64,000 bases of DNA. Origin: Rallus limicola (lineage: Eukaryota > Chordata > Aves > Gruiformes > Rallidae). Below are positions 21,401 through 33,107 of the stretch, piece by piece; the stretch's first letter is position 1, and the number at the start of each line of letters is the position of its first letter. Position numbers and translations under genes: made by a program. Location: positions 204,727 to 268,726 of the forward strand of contig JAKCOZ010000313.1 in NCBI GenBank assembly GCA_022605955.1. Reading direction: 5' to 3'. The notes beneath the pieces are model-generated. The model was not told the DNA's origin. It did no database searches and saw only the letters and a program-made list of their open reading frames with translations.

Positions 21401-24400
21401 CCTGTTAGGAGGTTTCAGACAAGCTATGCCTTTCAGGCCTAGCTTCTTTACTTCGGGAGTTATTGCTGGCCGTTTAGCATGTTTTGAACTGCAGTCTGCT
21501 AGGGCCGAGAAAAGCACCGTAGGAGGTTCCAGGCATGTTCCCTCTTTCCAGGCAAAGGAAAAGGCTGAGAGCCAAAGTGACAGGGTCTGCTCGTGTGTCC
21601 TGTTAGGAGGTTTCAGACAAGCTATGCCTTTCAGGCCTAGCTTCTTTACTTTGGGAGTTATTGCTGGACGTTTAGCATGTTTTGAACTGCAGTCTGCTAG
21701 GGCCGAGAAAAGCACCGTAGGAGGTTCCAGGCATGTTCCCTCTTTCCAGGCAAAGGAAAAGGCTGAGAGCCAAAGTGACAGGGTCTGCTCGTGTGTCCTG
21801 TTAGGAGGTTTCAGACAAGCTATGCCTTTCAGGCCTAGCTTCTTTACTTTGGGAGTTATTGCTGGACGTTTAGCATGTTTTGAACTGCAGTCTGCTAGGG
21901 CCGAGAAAAGCACCGTAGGAGGTTCCAGGCATGTTCCCTCTTTCCAGGCAAAGGAAAAGGCTGAGAGCCAAAGTGACAGGGTCTGCTCGTGTGTCCTGTT
22001 AGGAGGTTTCAGACAAGCTATGCCTTTCAGGCCTAGCTTCTTTACTTCGGGAGTTATTGCTGGACGTTTAGCATGTTTTGAACTGCAGTCTGCTAGGGCC
22101 GAGAAAAGCACCGTAGGAGGTTCCAGGCATGTTCCCTCTTTCCAGGCAAAGGAAAAGGCTGAGAGCCAAAGTGACAGGGTCTGCTCGTGTGTCCTGTTAG
22201 GAGGTTTCAGACAAGCTATGCCTTTCATGCCTAGCTTCTTTACTTTGGGAGTTATTGCTGGACGTTTAGCATGTTTTGAACTGCAGTCTGCTAGGGCCGA
22301 GAAAAGCACCGTAGGAGGTTCCAGGCATGTTCCCTCTTTTCAGGCAAAGGAAAAGGCTGAGAGCCAAAGTGACAGGGTCTGCTCGTGTGTCCTGTTAGGA
22401 GGTTTCAGACAAGCTATGCCTTTCAGGCCTAGCTTCTTTACTTTGGGAGTTATTGCTGGCCGTTTAGCATGTTTTGAACTGCAGTCTGCTAGGGCCGAGA
22501 AAAGCACCGTAGGAGGTTCCAGGCATGTTCCCTCTTTCCAGGCAAAGGAAAAGGCTGAGAGCCAAAGTGACAGGGTCTGCTCGTGTGTCCTGTTAGGAGG
22601 TTTCAGACAAGCTATGCCTTTCAGGCCTAGCTTCTTTACTTTGGGAGTTATTGCTGGACGTTTAGCATGTTTTGAACTGCAGTCTGCTAGGGCCGAGAAA
22701 AGCACCGTAGGAGGTTCCAGGCATGTTCCCTCTTTCCAGGCAAAGGAAAAGGCTGAGAGCCAAAGTGACAGGGTCTGCTCGTGTGTCCTGTTAGGAGGTT
22801 TCAGACAAGCTATGCCTTTCAGGCCTAGCTTCTTTACTTTGGGAGTTATTGCTGGACGTTTAGCATGTTTTGAACTGCAGTCTGCTAGGGCTGAGAAAAG
22901 CACCGTAGGAGGTTCCAGGCATGTTCCCTCTTTCCAGGCAAAGGAAAAGGCTGAGAGCCAAAGTGACAGGGTCTGCTCGTGTGTCCTGTTAGGAGGTTTC
23001 AGACAAGCTATGCCTTTCAGGCCTAGCTTCTTTACTTTGGGAGTTATTGCTGGACGTTTAGCATGTTTTGAACTGCAGTCTGCTAGGGCCGAGAAAAGCA
23101 CCGTAGGAGGTTCCAGGCATGTTCCCTCTTTCCAGGCAAAGAAAAAGGCTGAGAGCCAAAGTGACAGGGTCTGCTCGTGTGTCCTGTTAGGAGGTTTCAG
23201 ACAAGCTATGCCTTTCAGGCCTAGCTTCTTTACTTTGGGAATTATATCTGGACGTTTAGCATGTTTTGAACTGCAGTCTGCTAGGGCCGAGAAAAGCACT
23301 GTAGGAGGTTCCAGGCATGTTCCCTCTTTTCAGGCAAAGGAAAAGGCTGAGAGCCAAAGTGACAGGGTCTGCTCGTGTGTCCTGTTAGGAGGTTTCAGAC
23401 AAGCTATGCCTTTCAGGCCTAGCTTCTTTACTTTGGGAGTTATTGCTGGCCGTTTAGCATGTTTTGAACTGCAGTCTGCTAGGGCCGAGAAAAGCACCGT
23501 AGGAGGTTCCAGGCATGTTCCCTCTTTCCAGGCAAAGGAAAAGGCTGAGAGCCAAAGTGACAGGGTCTGCTCGTGTGTCCTGTTAGGAGGTTTCAGACAA
23601 GCTATGCCTTTCAGGCCTAGCTTCTTTACTTTGGGAGTTATTGCTGGACGTTTAGCATGTTTTGAACTGCAGTCTGCTAGGGCCGAGAAAAGCACCGTAG
23701 GAGGTTCCAGGCATGTTCCCTCTTTCCAGGCAAAGGAAAAGGCTGAGAGCCAAAGTGACAGGCTCTGCTCGTGTGTCCTGTTAGGAGGTTTCAGACAAGC
23801 TATGCCTTTCAGGCCTAGCTTCTTTACTTTGGGAGTTATTGCTGGACGTTTAGCATGTTTTGAACTGCAGTCTGCTAGGGCCGAGAAAAGCACCGTAGGA
23901 GGTTCCAGGCATGTTCCCTCTTTCCAGGCAAAGGAAAAGGCTGAGAGCCAAAGTGACAGGGTCTGCTCGTGTGTCCTGTTAGGAGGTTTCAGACAAGCTA
24001 TGCCTTTCAGGCCTAGCTTCTTTACTTTGGGAGTTATTGCTGGACGTTTAGCATGTTTTGAACTGCAGTCTGCTAGGGCTGAGAAAAGCACCGTAGGAGG
24101 TTCCAGGCATGTTCCCTCTTTCCAGGCAAAGGAAAAGGCTGAGAGCCAAAGTGACAGGGTCTGCTCGTGTGTCCTGTTAGGAGGTTTCAGACAAGCTATG
24201 CCTTTCAGGCCTAGCTTCTTTACTTCGGGAGTTATTGCTGGACGTTTAGCATGTTTTGAACTGCAGTCTGCTAGGGCCGAGAAAAGCACCGTAGGAGGTT
24301 CCAGGCATGTTCCCTCTTTCCAGGCAAAGGAAAAGGCTGAGAGCCAAAGTGACAGGGTCTGCTCGTGTGTCCTGTTAGGAGGTTTCAGACAAGCTATGCC

Positions 24401-26177
24401 TTTCAGGCCTAGCTTCTTTACTTTGGGAGTTATTGCTGGACGTTTAGCATGTTTTGAACTGCAGTCTGCTAGGGCCGAGAAAAGCACCGTAGGAGGTTCC
24501 AGGCATGTTCCCTCTTTCCAGGCAAAGGAAAAGGCTGAGAGCCAAAGTGACAGGGTCTGCTCGTGTGTCCTGTTAGGAGGTTTCAGACAAGCTATGCCTT
24601 TCAGGCCTAGCTTCTTTACTTTGGGAGTTATTGCTGGACGTTTAGCATGTTTTGAACTGCAGTCTGCTAGGCTCGAGAAAAGCACCGTAGGAGGTTCCAG
24701 GCATGTTCCCTCTTTCCAGGCAAAGGAAAAGGCTGAGAGCCAAAGTGACAGGGTCTGCTCGTGTGTCCTGTTAGGAGGTTTCAGACAAGCTATGCCTTTC
24801 AGGCCTAGCTTCTTTACTTTGGGAGTTATTGCTGGCCGTTTAGCATGTTTTGAACTGCAGTCTGCTAGGGCCGAGAAAAGCACCGTAGGAGGTTCCAGGC
24901 ATGTTCCCTCTTTCCAGGCAAAGGAAAAGGCTGAGAGCCAAAGTGACAGGGTCTGCTCGTGTGTCCTGTTAGGAGGTTTCAGAATAGCTATGCCTTTCAG
25001 GCCTAGCTTCTTTACTTTGGGAGTTATTGCTGGACGTTTAGCATGTTTTGAACTGCAGTCTGCTAGGGCCGAGAAAAGCACCGTAGGAGTTTCCAGGCAT
25101 GTTCCCTCTTTCCAGGCAAAGGAAAAGGCTGAGAGCCAAAGTGACAGGGTCTGCTCGTGTGTCCTGTTAGGAGGTTTCAGACAAGCTATGCCTTTCAGGC
25201 CTAGCTTCTTTACTTTGGGAGTTATTGCTGGACGTTTAGCATGTTTTGAACTGCAGTCTGCTAGGGCCGAGAAAAGCACAGTAGGAGGTTCCAGGCATGT
25301 TCCCTCTTTCCAGGCAAAGGAAAAGGCTGAGAGCCAAAGTGACAGGGTCTGCTCGTGTGTCCTGTTAGGAGGTTTCAGACAAGCTATGCCTTTCAGGCCT
25401 AGCTTCTTTACTTTGGGAGTTATTGCTGGACGTTTAGCATGTTTTGAACTGCAGTCTGCTAGGGCCGAGGAAAGCACCGTAGGAGGTTCCAGGCATGTTC
25501 CCTCTTTCCAGGCAAAGGAAAAGGCTGAGAGCCAAAGTGACAGGGTCTGCTCGTGTGTCCTGTTAGGAGGTTTCAGACAAGCTATGCCTTTCAGGCCTAG
25601 CTTCTTTACTTTGGGAGTTATTGCTGGACGTTTAGCATGTTTTGAACTGCAGTCTGCTAGGGCCGAGAAAAGCACCGTAGGAGGTTCCAGGCATGTTCCC
25701 TCTTTCCAGGCAAAGGAAAAGGCTGAGAGCCAAAGTGACAGGCTCTGCTCGTGTGTCCTGTTAGGAGGTTTCAGACAAGCTATGCCTTTCAGGCCTAGCT
25801 TCTTTACTTTGGGAGTTATTGCTGGACGTTTAGCATGTTTTGAACTGCAGTCTGCTAGGGCCGAGAAAAGCACCGTAGGAGGTTCCAGGCATGTTCCCTC
25901 TTTCCAGGCAAAGGAAAAGGCTGAGAGCCAAAGTGACAGGGTCTGCTCGTGTGTCCTGTTAGGAGGTTTCAGACAAGCTATGCCTTTCAGGCCTAGCTTC
26001 TTTACTTTGGGAGTTATTGCTGGACGTTTAGCATGTTTTGAACTGCAGTCTGCTAGGGCCGAGAAAAGCACCGTAGGAGGTTCCAGGCATGTTCCCTCTT
26101 TCCAGGCAAAGGAAAAGGCTGAGAGCCAAAGTGACAGGGTCTGCTCGTGTGTCCTGTTAGGAGGTTTCAGACAAGCT

Positions 26178-26573
26178 ATGCCTTTCAGGCCTAGCTTCTT
26201 TACTTTGGGAGTTATTGCTGGACGTTTAGCATGTTTTGAACTGCAGTCTGCTAGGGCCGAGGAAAGCACCGTAGGAGGTTCCAGGCATGTTCCCTCTTTC
26301 CAGGCAAAGGAAAAGGCTGAGAGCCAAAGTGACAGGGTCTGCTCGTGTGTCCTGTTAGGAGGTTTCAGACAAGCTATGCCTTTCAGGCCTAGCTTCTTTA
26401 CTTTGGGAGTTATTGCTGGACGTTTAGCATGTTTTGAACTGCAGTCTGCTAGGGCCGAGGAAAGCACCGTAGGAGGTTCCAGGCATGTTCCCTCTTTCCA
26501 GGCAAAGGAAAAGGCTGAGAGCCAAAGTGACAGGGTCTGCTCGTGTGTCCTGTTAGGAGGTTTCAGACAAGCT
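26178..26573 (+). repeat. Adjacent pair of GAGGAAAGC monomers
   Basis: Two neighbouring monomers carry the GAGGAAAGC variant and otherwise look the same as the majority. The variant normally occurs singly, several monomers apart, so this pair fits a single-monomer tandem duplication. Confidence 0.6.
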
Positions 26574-29500
26574 ATGCCTTTCAGGCCTAGCTTCTTTACT
26601 TTGGGAGTTATTGCTGGACGTTTAGCATGTTTTGAACTGCAGTCTGCTAGGGCCGAGAAAAGCACCGTAGGAGGTTCCAGGCATGTTCCCTCTTTCCAGG
26701 CAAAGGAAAAGGCTGAGAGCCAAAGTGACAGGGTCTGCTCGTGTGTCCTGTTAGGAGGTTTCAGACAAGCTATGCCTTTCAGGCCTAGCTTCTTTACTTT
26801 GGGAGTTATTGCTGGACGTTTAGCATGTTTTGAACTGCAGTCTGCTAGGGCCGAGAAAAGCACCGTAGGAGGTTCCAGGCATGTTCCCTCTTTCCAGGCA
26901 AAGGAAAAGGCTGAGAGCCAAAGTGACAGGGTCTGCTCGTGTGTCCTGTTAGGAGGTTTCAGACAAGCTATGCCTTTCAGGCCTAGCTTCTTTACTTTGG
27001 GAGTTATTGCTGGACGTTTAGCATGTTTTGAACTGCAGTCTGCTAGGGCCGAGGAAAGCACCGTAGGAGGTTCCAGGCATGTTCCCTCTTTCCAGGCAAA
27101 GGAAAAGGCTGAGAGCCAAAGTGACAGGGTCTGCTCGTGTGTCCTGTTAGGAGGTTTCAGACAAGCTATGCCTTTCAGGCCTAGCTTCTTTACTTTGGGA
27201 GTTATTGCTGGCCGTTTAGCATGTTTTGAACTGCAGTCTGCTAGGGCCGAGAAAAGCACCGTAGGAGGTTCCAGGCATGTTCCCTCTTTCCAGGCAAAGG
27301 AAAAGGCTGAGAGCCAAAGTGACAGGGTCTGCTCGTGTGTCCTGTTAGGAGGTTTCAGACAAGCTATGCCTTTCAGGCCTAGCTTCTTTACTTTGGGAGT
27401 TATTGCTGGACGTTTAGCATGTTTTGAACTGCAGTCTGCTAGGGCCGAGAAAAGCACCGTAGGAGGTTCCAGGCATGTTCCCTCTTTCCAGGCAAAGGGA
27501 AAGGCTGAGAGCCAAAGTGACAGGGTCTGCTCGTGTGTCCTGTTAGGAGGTTTCAGACAAGCTATGCCTTTCAGGCCTAGCTTCTTTACTTTGGGAGTTA
27601 TTGCTGGACGTTTAGCATGTTTTGAACTGCAGTCTGCTAGGGCCGAGAAAAGCACCGTAGGAGGTTCCAGGCATGTTCCCTCTTTCCAGGCAAAGGAAAA
27701 GGCTGAGAGCCAAAGTGACAGGGTCTGCTCGTGTGTCCTGTTAGGAGGTTTCAGACAAGCTATGCCTTTCAGGCCTAGCTTCTTTACTTCGGGAGTTATT
27801 GCTGGACGTTTAGCATGTTTTGAACTGCAGTCTGCTAGGGCCGAGAAAAGCACCGTAGGAGGTTCCAGGCATGTTCCCTCTTTCCAGGCAAAGAAAAAGG
27901 CTGAGAGCCAAAGTGACAGGGTCTGCTCGTGTGTCCTGTTAGGAGGTTTCAGACAAGCTATGCCTTTCAGGCCTAGCTTCTTTACTTTGGGAATTATATC
28001 TGGACGTTTAGCATGTTTTGAACTGCAGTCTGCTAGGGCCGAGAAAAGCACTGTAGGAGGTTCCAGGCATGTTCCCTCTTTTCAGGCAAAGGAAAAGGCT
28101 GAGAGCCAAAGTGACAGGGTCTGCTCGTGTGTCCTGTTAGGAGGTTTCAGACAAGCTATGCCTTTCAGGCCTAGCTTCTTTACTTTGGGAGTTATTGCTG
28201 GCCGTTTAGCATGTTTTGAACTGCAGTCTGCTAGGGCCGAGAAAAGCACCGTAGGAGGTTCCAGGCATGTTCCCTCTTTCCAGGCAAAGGAAAAGGCTGA
28301 GAGCCAAAGTGACAGGGTCTGCTCGTGTGTCCTGTTAGGAGGTTTCAGACAAGCTATGCCTTTCAGTCCTAGCTTCTTTACTTTGGGAGTTATTGCTGGC
28401 CGTTTAGCATGTTTTGAACTGCAGTCTGCTAGGGCCGAGAAAAGCACCCTAGGAGGTTCCAGGCATGTTCCCTCTTTCCAGGCAAAGGAAAAGGCTGAGA
28501 GCCAAAGTGACAGGGTCTGCTCGTGTGTCCTGTTAGGAGGTTTCAGACAAGCTATGCCTTTCAGGCCTAGCTTCTTTACTTTGGGAGTTATTGCTGGACG
28601 TTTAGCATGTTTTGAACTGCAGTCTGCTAGGGCCGAGAAAAGCACCGTAGGAGGTTCCAGGCATGTTCCCTCTTTCCAGGCAAAGGAAAAGGCTGAGAGC
28701 CAAAGTGACAGGGTCTGCTCGTGTGTCCTGTTAGGAGGTTTCAGACAAGCTATGCCTTTCAGGCCTAGCTTCTTTACTTTGGGAGTTATTGCTGGCCGTT
28801 TAGCATGTTTTGAACTGCAGTCTGCTAGGGCCGAGAAAAGCACCGTAGGAGGTTCCAGGCATGTTCCCTCTTTCCAGGCAAAGGAAAAGGCTGAGAGCCA
28901 AAGTGACAGGGTCTGCTCGTGTGTCCTGTTAGGAGGTTTCAGACAAGCTATGCCTTTCAGGCCTAGCTTCTTTACTTTGGGAGTTATTGCTGGACGTTTA
29001 GCATGTTTTGAACTGCAGTCTGCTAGGGCCGAGAAAAGCACCGTAGGAGGTTCCAGGCATGTTCCCTCTTTCCAGGCAAAGGAAAAGGCTGAGAGCCAAA
29101 GTGACAGGGTCTGCTCGTGTGTCCTGTTAGGAGGTTTCAGACAAGCTATGCCTTTCAGGCCTAGCTTCTTTACTTTGGGAGTTATTGCTGGACGTTTAGC
29201 ATGTTTTGAACTGCAGTCTGCTAGGGCCGAGAAAAGCACCGTAGGAGGTTCCAGGCATGTTCCCTCTTTCCAGGCAAAGGAAAAGGCTGAGAGCCAAAGT
29301 GACAGGGTCTGCTCGTGTGTCCTGTTAGTAGGTTTCAGACAAGCTATGCCTTTCAGGCCTAGCTTCTTTACTTTGGGAGTTATTGCTGGACGTTTAGCAT
29401 GTTTTGAACTGCAGTCTGCTAGGGCCGAGAAAAGCACCGTAGGAGGTTCCAGGCATGTTCCCTCTTTCCAGGCAAAGGAAAAGGCTGAGAGCCAAAGTGA

Positions 29501-30137
29501 CAGGGTCTGCTCGTGTGTCCTGTTAGGAGGTTTCAGACAAGCTATGCCTTTCAGGCCTAGCTTCTTTACTTTGGGAGTTATTGCTGGACGTTTAGCATGT
29601 TTTGAACTGCAGTCTGCTAGGCTCGAGAAAAGCACCGTAGGAGGTTCCAGGCATGTTCCCTCTTTCCAGGCAAAGGAAAAGGCTGAGAGCCAAAGTGACA
29701 GGGTCTGCTCGTGTGTCCTGTTAGGAGGTTTCAGACAAGCTATGCCTTTCAGGCCTAGCTTCTTTACTTTGGGAGTTATTGCTGGCCGTTTAGCATGTTT
29801 TGAACTGCAGTCTGCTAGGGCCGAGAAAAGCACCGTAGGAGGTTCCAGGCATGTTCCCTCTTTCCAGGCAAAGGAAAAGGCTGAGAGCCAAAGTGACAGG
29901 GTCTGCTCGTGTGTCCTGTTAGGAGGTTTCAGACAAGCTATGCCTTTCAGGCCTAGCTTCTTTACTTTGGGAGTTATTGCTGGCCGTTTAGCATGTTTTG
30001 AACTGCAGTCTGCTAGGGCCGAGGAAAGCACCGTAGGAGGTTCCAGGCATGTTCCCTCTTTCCAGGCAAAGGAAAAGGCTGAGAGCCAAAGTGACAGGGT
30101 CTGCTCGTGTGTCCTGTTAGGAGGTTTCAGACAAGCT

Positions 30138-30731
30138 ATGCCTTTCAGGCCTAGCTTCTTTACTTTGGGAGTTATTGCTGGACGTTTAGCATGTTTTGAA
30201 CTGCAGTCTGCTAGGGCCGAGAAAAGCACCGTAGGAGGTTCCAGGCATGTTCCCTCTTTCCAGGCAAAGGAAAAGGCTGAGAGCCAAAGTGACAGGCTCT
30301 GCTCGTGTGTCCTGTTAGGAGGTTTCAGACAAGCTATGCCTTTCAGGCCTAGCTTCTTTACTTTGGGAGTTATTGCTGGACGTTTAGCATGTTTTGAACT
30401 GCAGTCTGCTAGGGCCGAGAAAAGCACCGTAGGAGGTTCCAGGCATGTTCCCTCTTTCCAGGCAAAGGAAAAGGCTGAGAGCCAAAGTGACAGGCTCTGC
30501 TCGTGTGTCCTGTTAGGAGGTTTCAGACAAGCTATGCCTTTCAGGCCTAGCTTCTTTACTTTGGGAGTTATTGCTGGACGTTTAGCATGTTTTGAACTGC
30601 AGTCTGCTAGGGCCGAGAAAAGCACCGTAGGAGGTTCCAGGCATGTTCCCTCTTTCCAGGCAAAGGAAAAGGCTGAGAGCCAAAGTGACAGGCTCTGCTC
30701 GTGTGTCCTGTTAGGAGGTTTCAGACAAGCT
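30138..30731 (+). repeat. Three consecutive monomers with the GGCTCTG variant
   Basis: Monomers starting at 30,138, 30,336 and 30,534 all end in GACAGGCTCTG instead of GACAGGGTCTG and otherwise look alike. Elsewhere this variant usually occurs in isolated copies. A short local expansion of one monomer is the simplest explanation. Confidence 0.7.
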
Positions 30732-30929
30732 ATGCCTTTCAGGCCTAGCTTCTTTACTTTGGGAGTTATTGCTGGACGTTTAGCATGTTTTGAACTGCAG
30801 TCTGCTAGGGCCGAGGAAAGCACCGTAGGAGGTTCCAGGCATGTTCCCTCTTTCCAGGCAAAGGAAAAGGCTGAGAGCCAAAGTGACAGGGTCTGCTCGT
30901 GTGTCCTGTTAGGAGGTTTCAGACAAGCT

Positions 30930-33107
30930 ATGCCTTTCAGGCCTAGCTTCTTTACTTTGGGAGTTATTGCTGGACGTTAGGCATGTTTTGAACTGCAGTC
31001 TGCTAGGGCCGAGGAAAGCACCGTAGGAGGTTCCAGGCATGTTCCCTCTTTCCAGGCAAAGGAAAAGGCTGAGAGCCAAAGTGACAGGGTCTGCTCATGT
31101 GTCCTGTTAGGAGGTTTCAGACAAGCTATGCCTTTCAGGCCTAGCTTCTTTACTTTGGGAGTTATTGCTGGCCGTTTAGCATGTTTTGAACTGCAGTCTG
31201 CTAGGGCCGAGAAAAGCACCGTAGGAGGTTCCAGGCATGTTCCCTCTTTCCAGGCAAAGGAAAAGGCTGAGAGCCAAAGTGACAGGGTCTGCTCGTGTGT
31301 CCTGTTAGGAGGTTTCAGACAAGCTATGCCTTTCAGGCCTAGCTTCTTTACTTTGGGAGTTATTGCTGGACGTTTAGCATGTTTTGAACTGCAGTCTGCT
31401 AGGGCCGAGAAAAGCACCGTAGGAGGTTCCAGGCATGTTCCCTCTTTCCAGGCAAAGGAAAAGGCTGAGAGCCAAAGTGACAGGGTCTGCTCGTGTGTCC
31501 TGTTAGGAGGTTTCAGACAAGCTATGCCTTTCAGGCCTAGCTTCTTTACTTTGGGAGTTATTGCTGGACGTTTAGCATGTTTTGAACTGCAGTCTGCTAG
31601 GGCCGAGGAAAGCACCGTAGGAGGTTCCAGGCATGTTCCCTCTTTCCAGGCAAAGGAAAAGGCTGAGAGCCAAAGTGACAGGGTCTGCTCGTGTGTCCTG
31701 TTAGGAGGTTTCAGACAAGCTATGCCTTTCAGGCCTAGCTTCTTTACTTTGGGAGTTATTGCTGGACGTTTAGCATGTTTTGAACTGCAGTCTGCTAGGG
31801 CCGAGAAAAGCACCGTAGGAGGTTCCAGGCATGTTCCCTCTTTCCAGGCAAAGGAAAAGGCTGAGAGCCAAAGTGACAGGGTCTGCTCGTGTGTCCTGTT
31901 AGTAGGTTTCAGACAAGCTATGCCTTTCAGGCCTAGCTTCTTTACTTTGGGAGTTATTGCTGGACGTTTAGCATGTTTTGAACTGCAGTCTGCTAGGGCC
32001 GAGAAAAGCACCGTAGGAGGTTCCAGGCATGTTCCCTCTTTCCAGGCAAAGGAAAAGGCTGAGAGCCAAAGTGACAGGGTCTGCTCGTGTGTCCTGTTAG
32101 GAGGTTTCAGACAAGCTATGCCTTTCAGGCCTAGCTTCTTTACTTTGGGAGTTATTGCTGGACGTTTAGCATGTTTTGAACTGCAGGCTGCTAGGGCCGA
32201 GAAAAGCACCGTAGGAGGTTCCAGGCATGTTCCCTCTTTCCAGGCAAAGGAAAAGGCTGAGAGCCAAAGTGACAGGGTCTGCTCGTGTGTCCTGTTAGGA
32301 GGTTTCAGACAAGCTATGCCTTTCAGGCCTAGCTTCTTTACTTTGGGAGTTATTGCTGGACGTTTAGCATGTTTTGAACTGCAGTCTGCTAGGGCCGAGG
32401 AAAGCACCGTAGGAGGTTCCAGGCATGTTCCCTCTTTCCAGGCAAAGGAAAAGGCTGAGAGCCAAAGTGACAGGGTCTGCTCGTGTGTCCTGTTAGGAGG
32501 TTTCAGACAAGCTATGCCTTTCAGGCCTAGCTTCTTTACTTTGGGAGTTATTGCTGGCCGTTTAGCATGTTTTGAACTGCAGTCTGCTAGGGCCGAGGAA
32601 AGCACCGTAGGAGGTTCCAGGCATGTTCCCTCTTTCCAGGCAAAGGAAAAGGCTGAGAGCCAAAGTGACAGGGTCTGCTCGTGTGTCCTGTTAGGAGGTT
32701 TCAGACAAGCTATGCCTTTCAGGCCTAGCTTCTTTACTTTGGGAGTTATTGCTGGACGTTTAGCATGTTTTGAACTGCAGTCTGCTAGGGCCGAGAAAAG
32801 CACCGTAGGAGGTTCCAGGCATGTTCCCTCTTTCCAGGCAAAGGGAAAGGCTGAGAGCCAAAGTGACAGGGTCTGCTCGTGTGTCCTGTTAGGAGGTTTC
32901 AGACAAGCTATGCCTTTCAGGCCTAGCTTCTTTACTTTGGGAGTTATTGCTGGACGTTTAGCATGTTTTGAACTGCAGTCTGCTAGGGCCGAGAAAAGCA
33001 CCGTAGGAGGTTCCAGGCATGTTCCCTCTTTCCAGGCAAAGGGAAAGGCTGAGAGCCAAAGTGACAGGGTCTGCTCGTGTGTCCTGTTAGGAGGTTTCAG
33101 ACAAGCT
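30930..33107 (+). repeat. 11-monomer block duplicated at 40,236-42,413 (47 monomers apart)
   Basis: Marker order in the first block is: GAGGAAAGC with CTCATGTG, GGCCG, majority, GAGGAAAGC, TTAGTAGG, majority, near-majority (CAGGCTGCT), GAGGAAAGC, GGCCG, and two AAAGGGAAAGG monomers. The block at 40,236-42,413 gives the same order, except that its seventh monomer is majority type and its ninth lacks GAGGAAAGC. Starts are exactly 9,306 bp apart. The four intervening 1-bp indels cancel (+1, -1, +1, -1). This is the longest distant block match I could follow by eye. Confidence 0.82.
30976..30981. other. Two-base change that places an in-frame stop in the long plus-strand frame
   Basis: GGACGTTAGGCATG replaces GGACGTTTAGCATG at unchanged length, turning codon TTA into TAG. 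With TGA near 9,576 (CTTTGTGAG) and TAA near 19,578 (CAAAGTAAAAGG), it is one of three nonsense changes in otherwise normal monomers. They argue that the frame is not under protein-coding selection. Confidence 0.85.
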
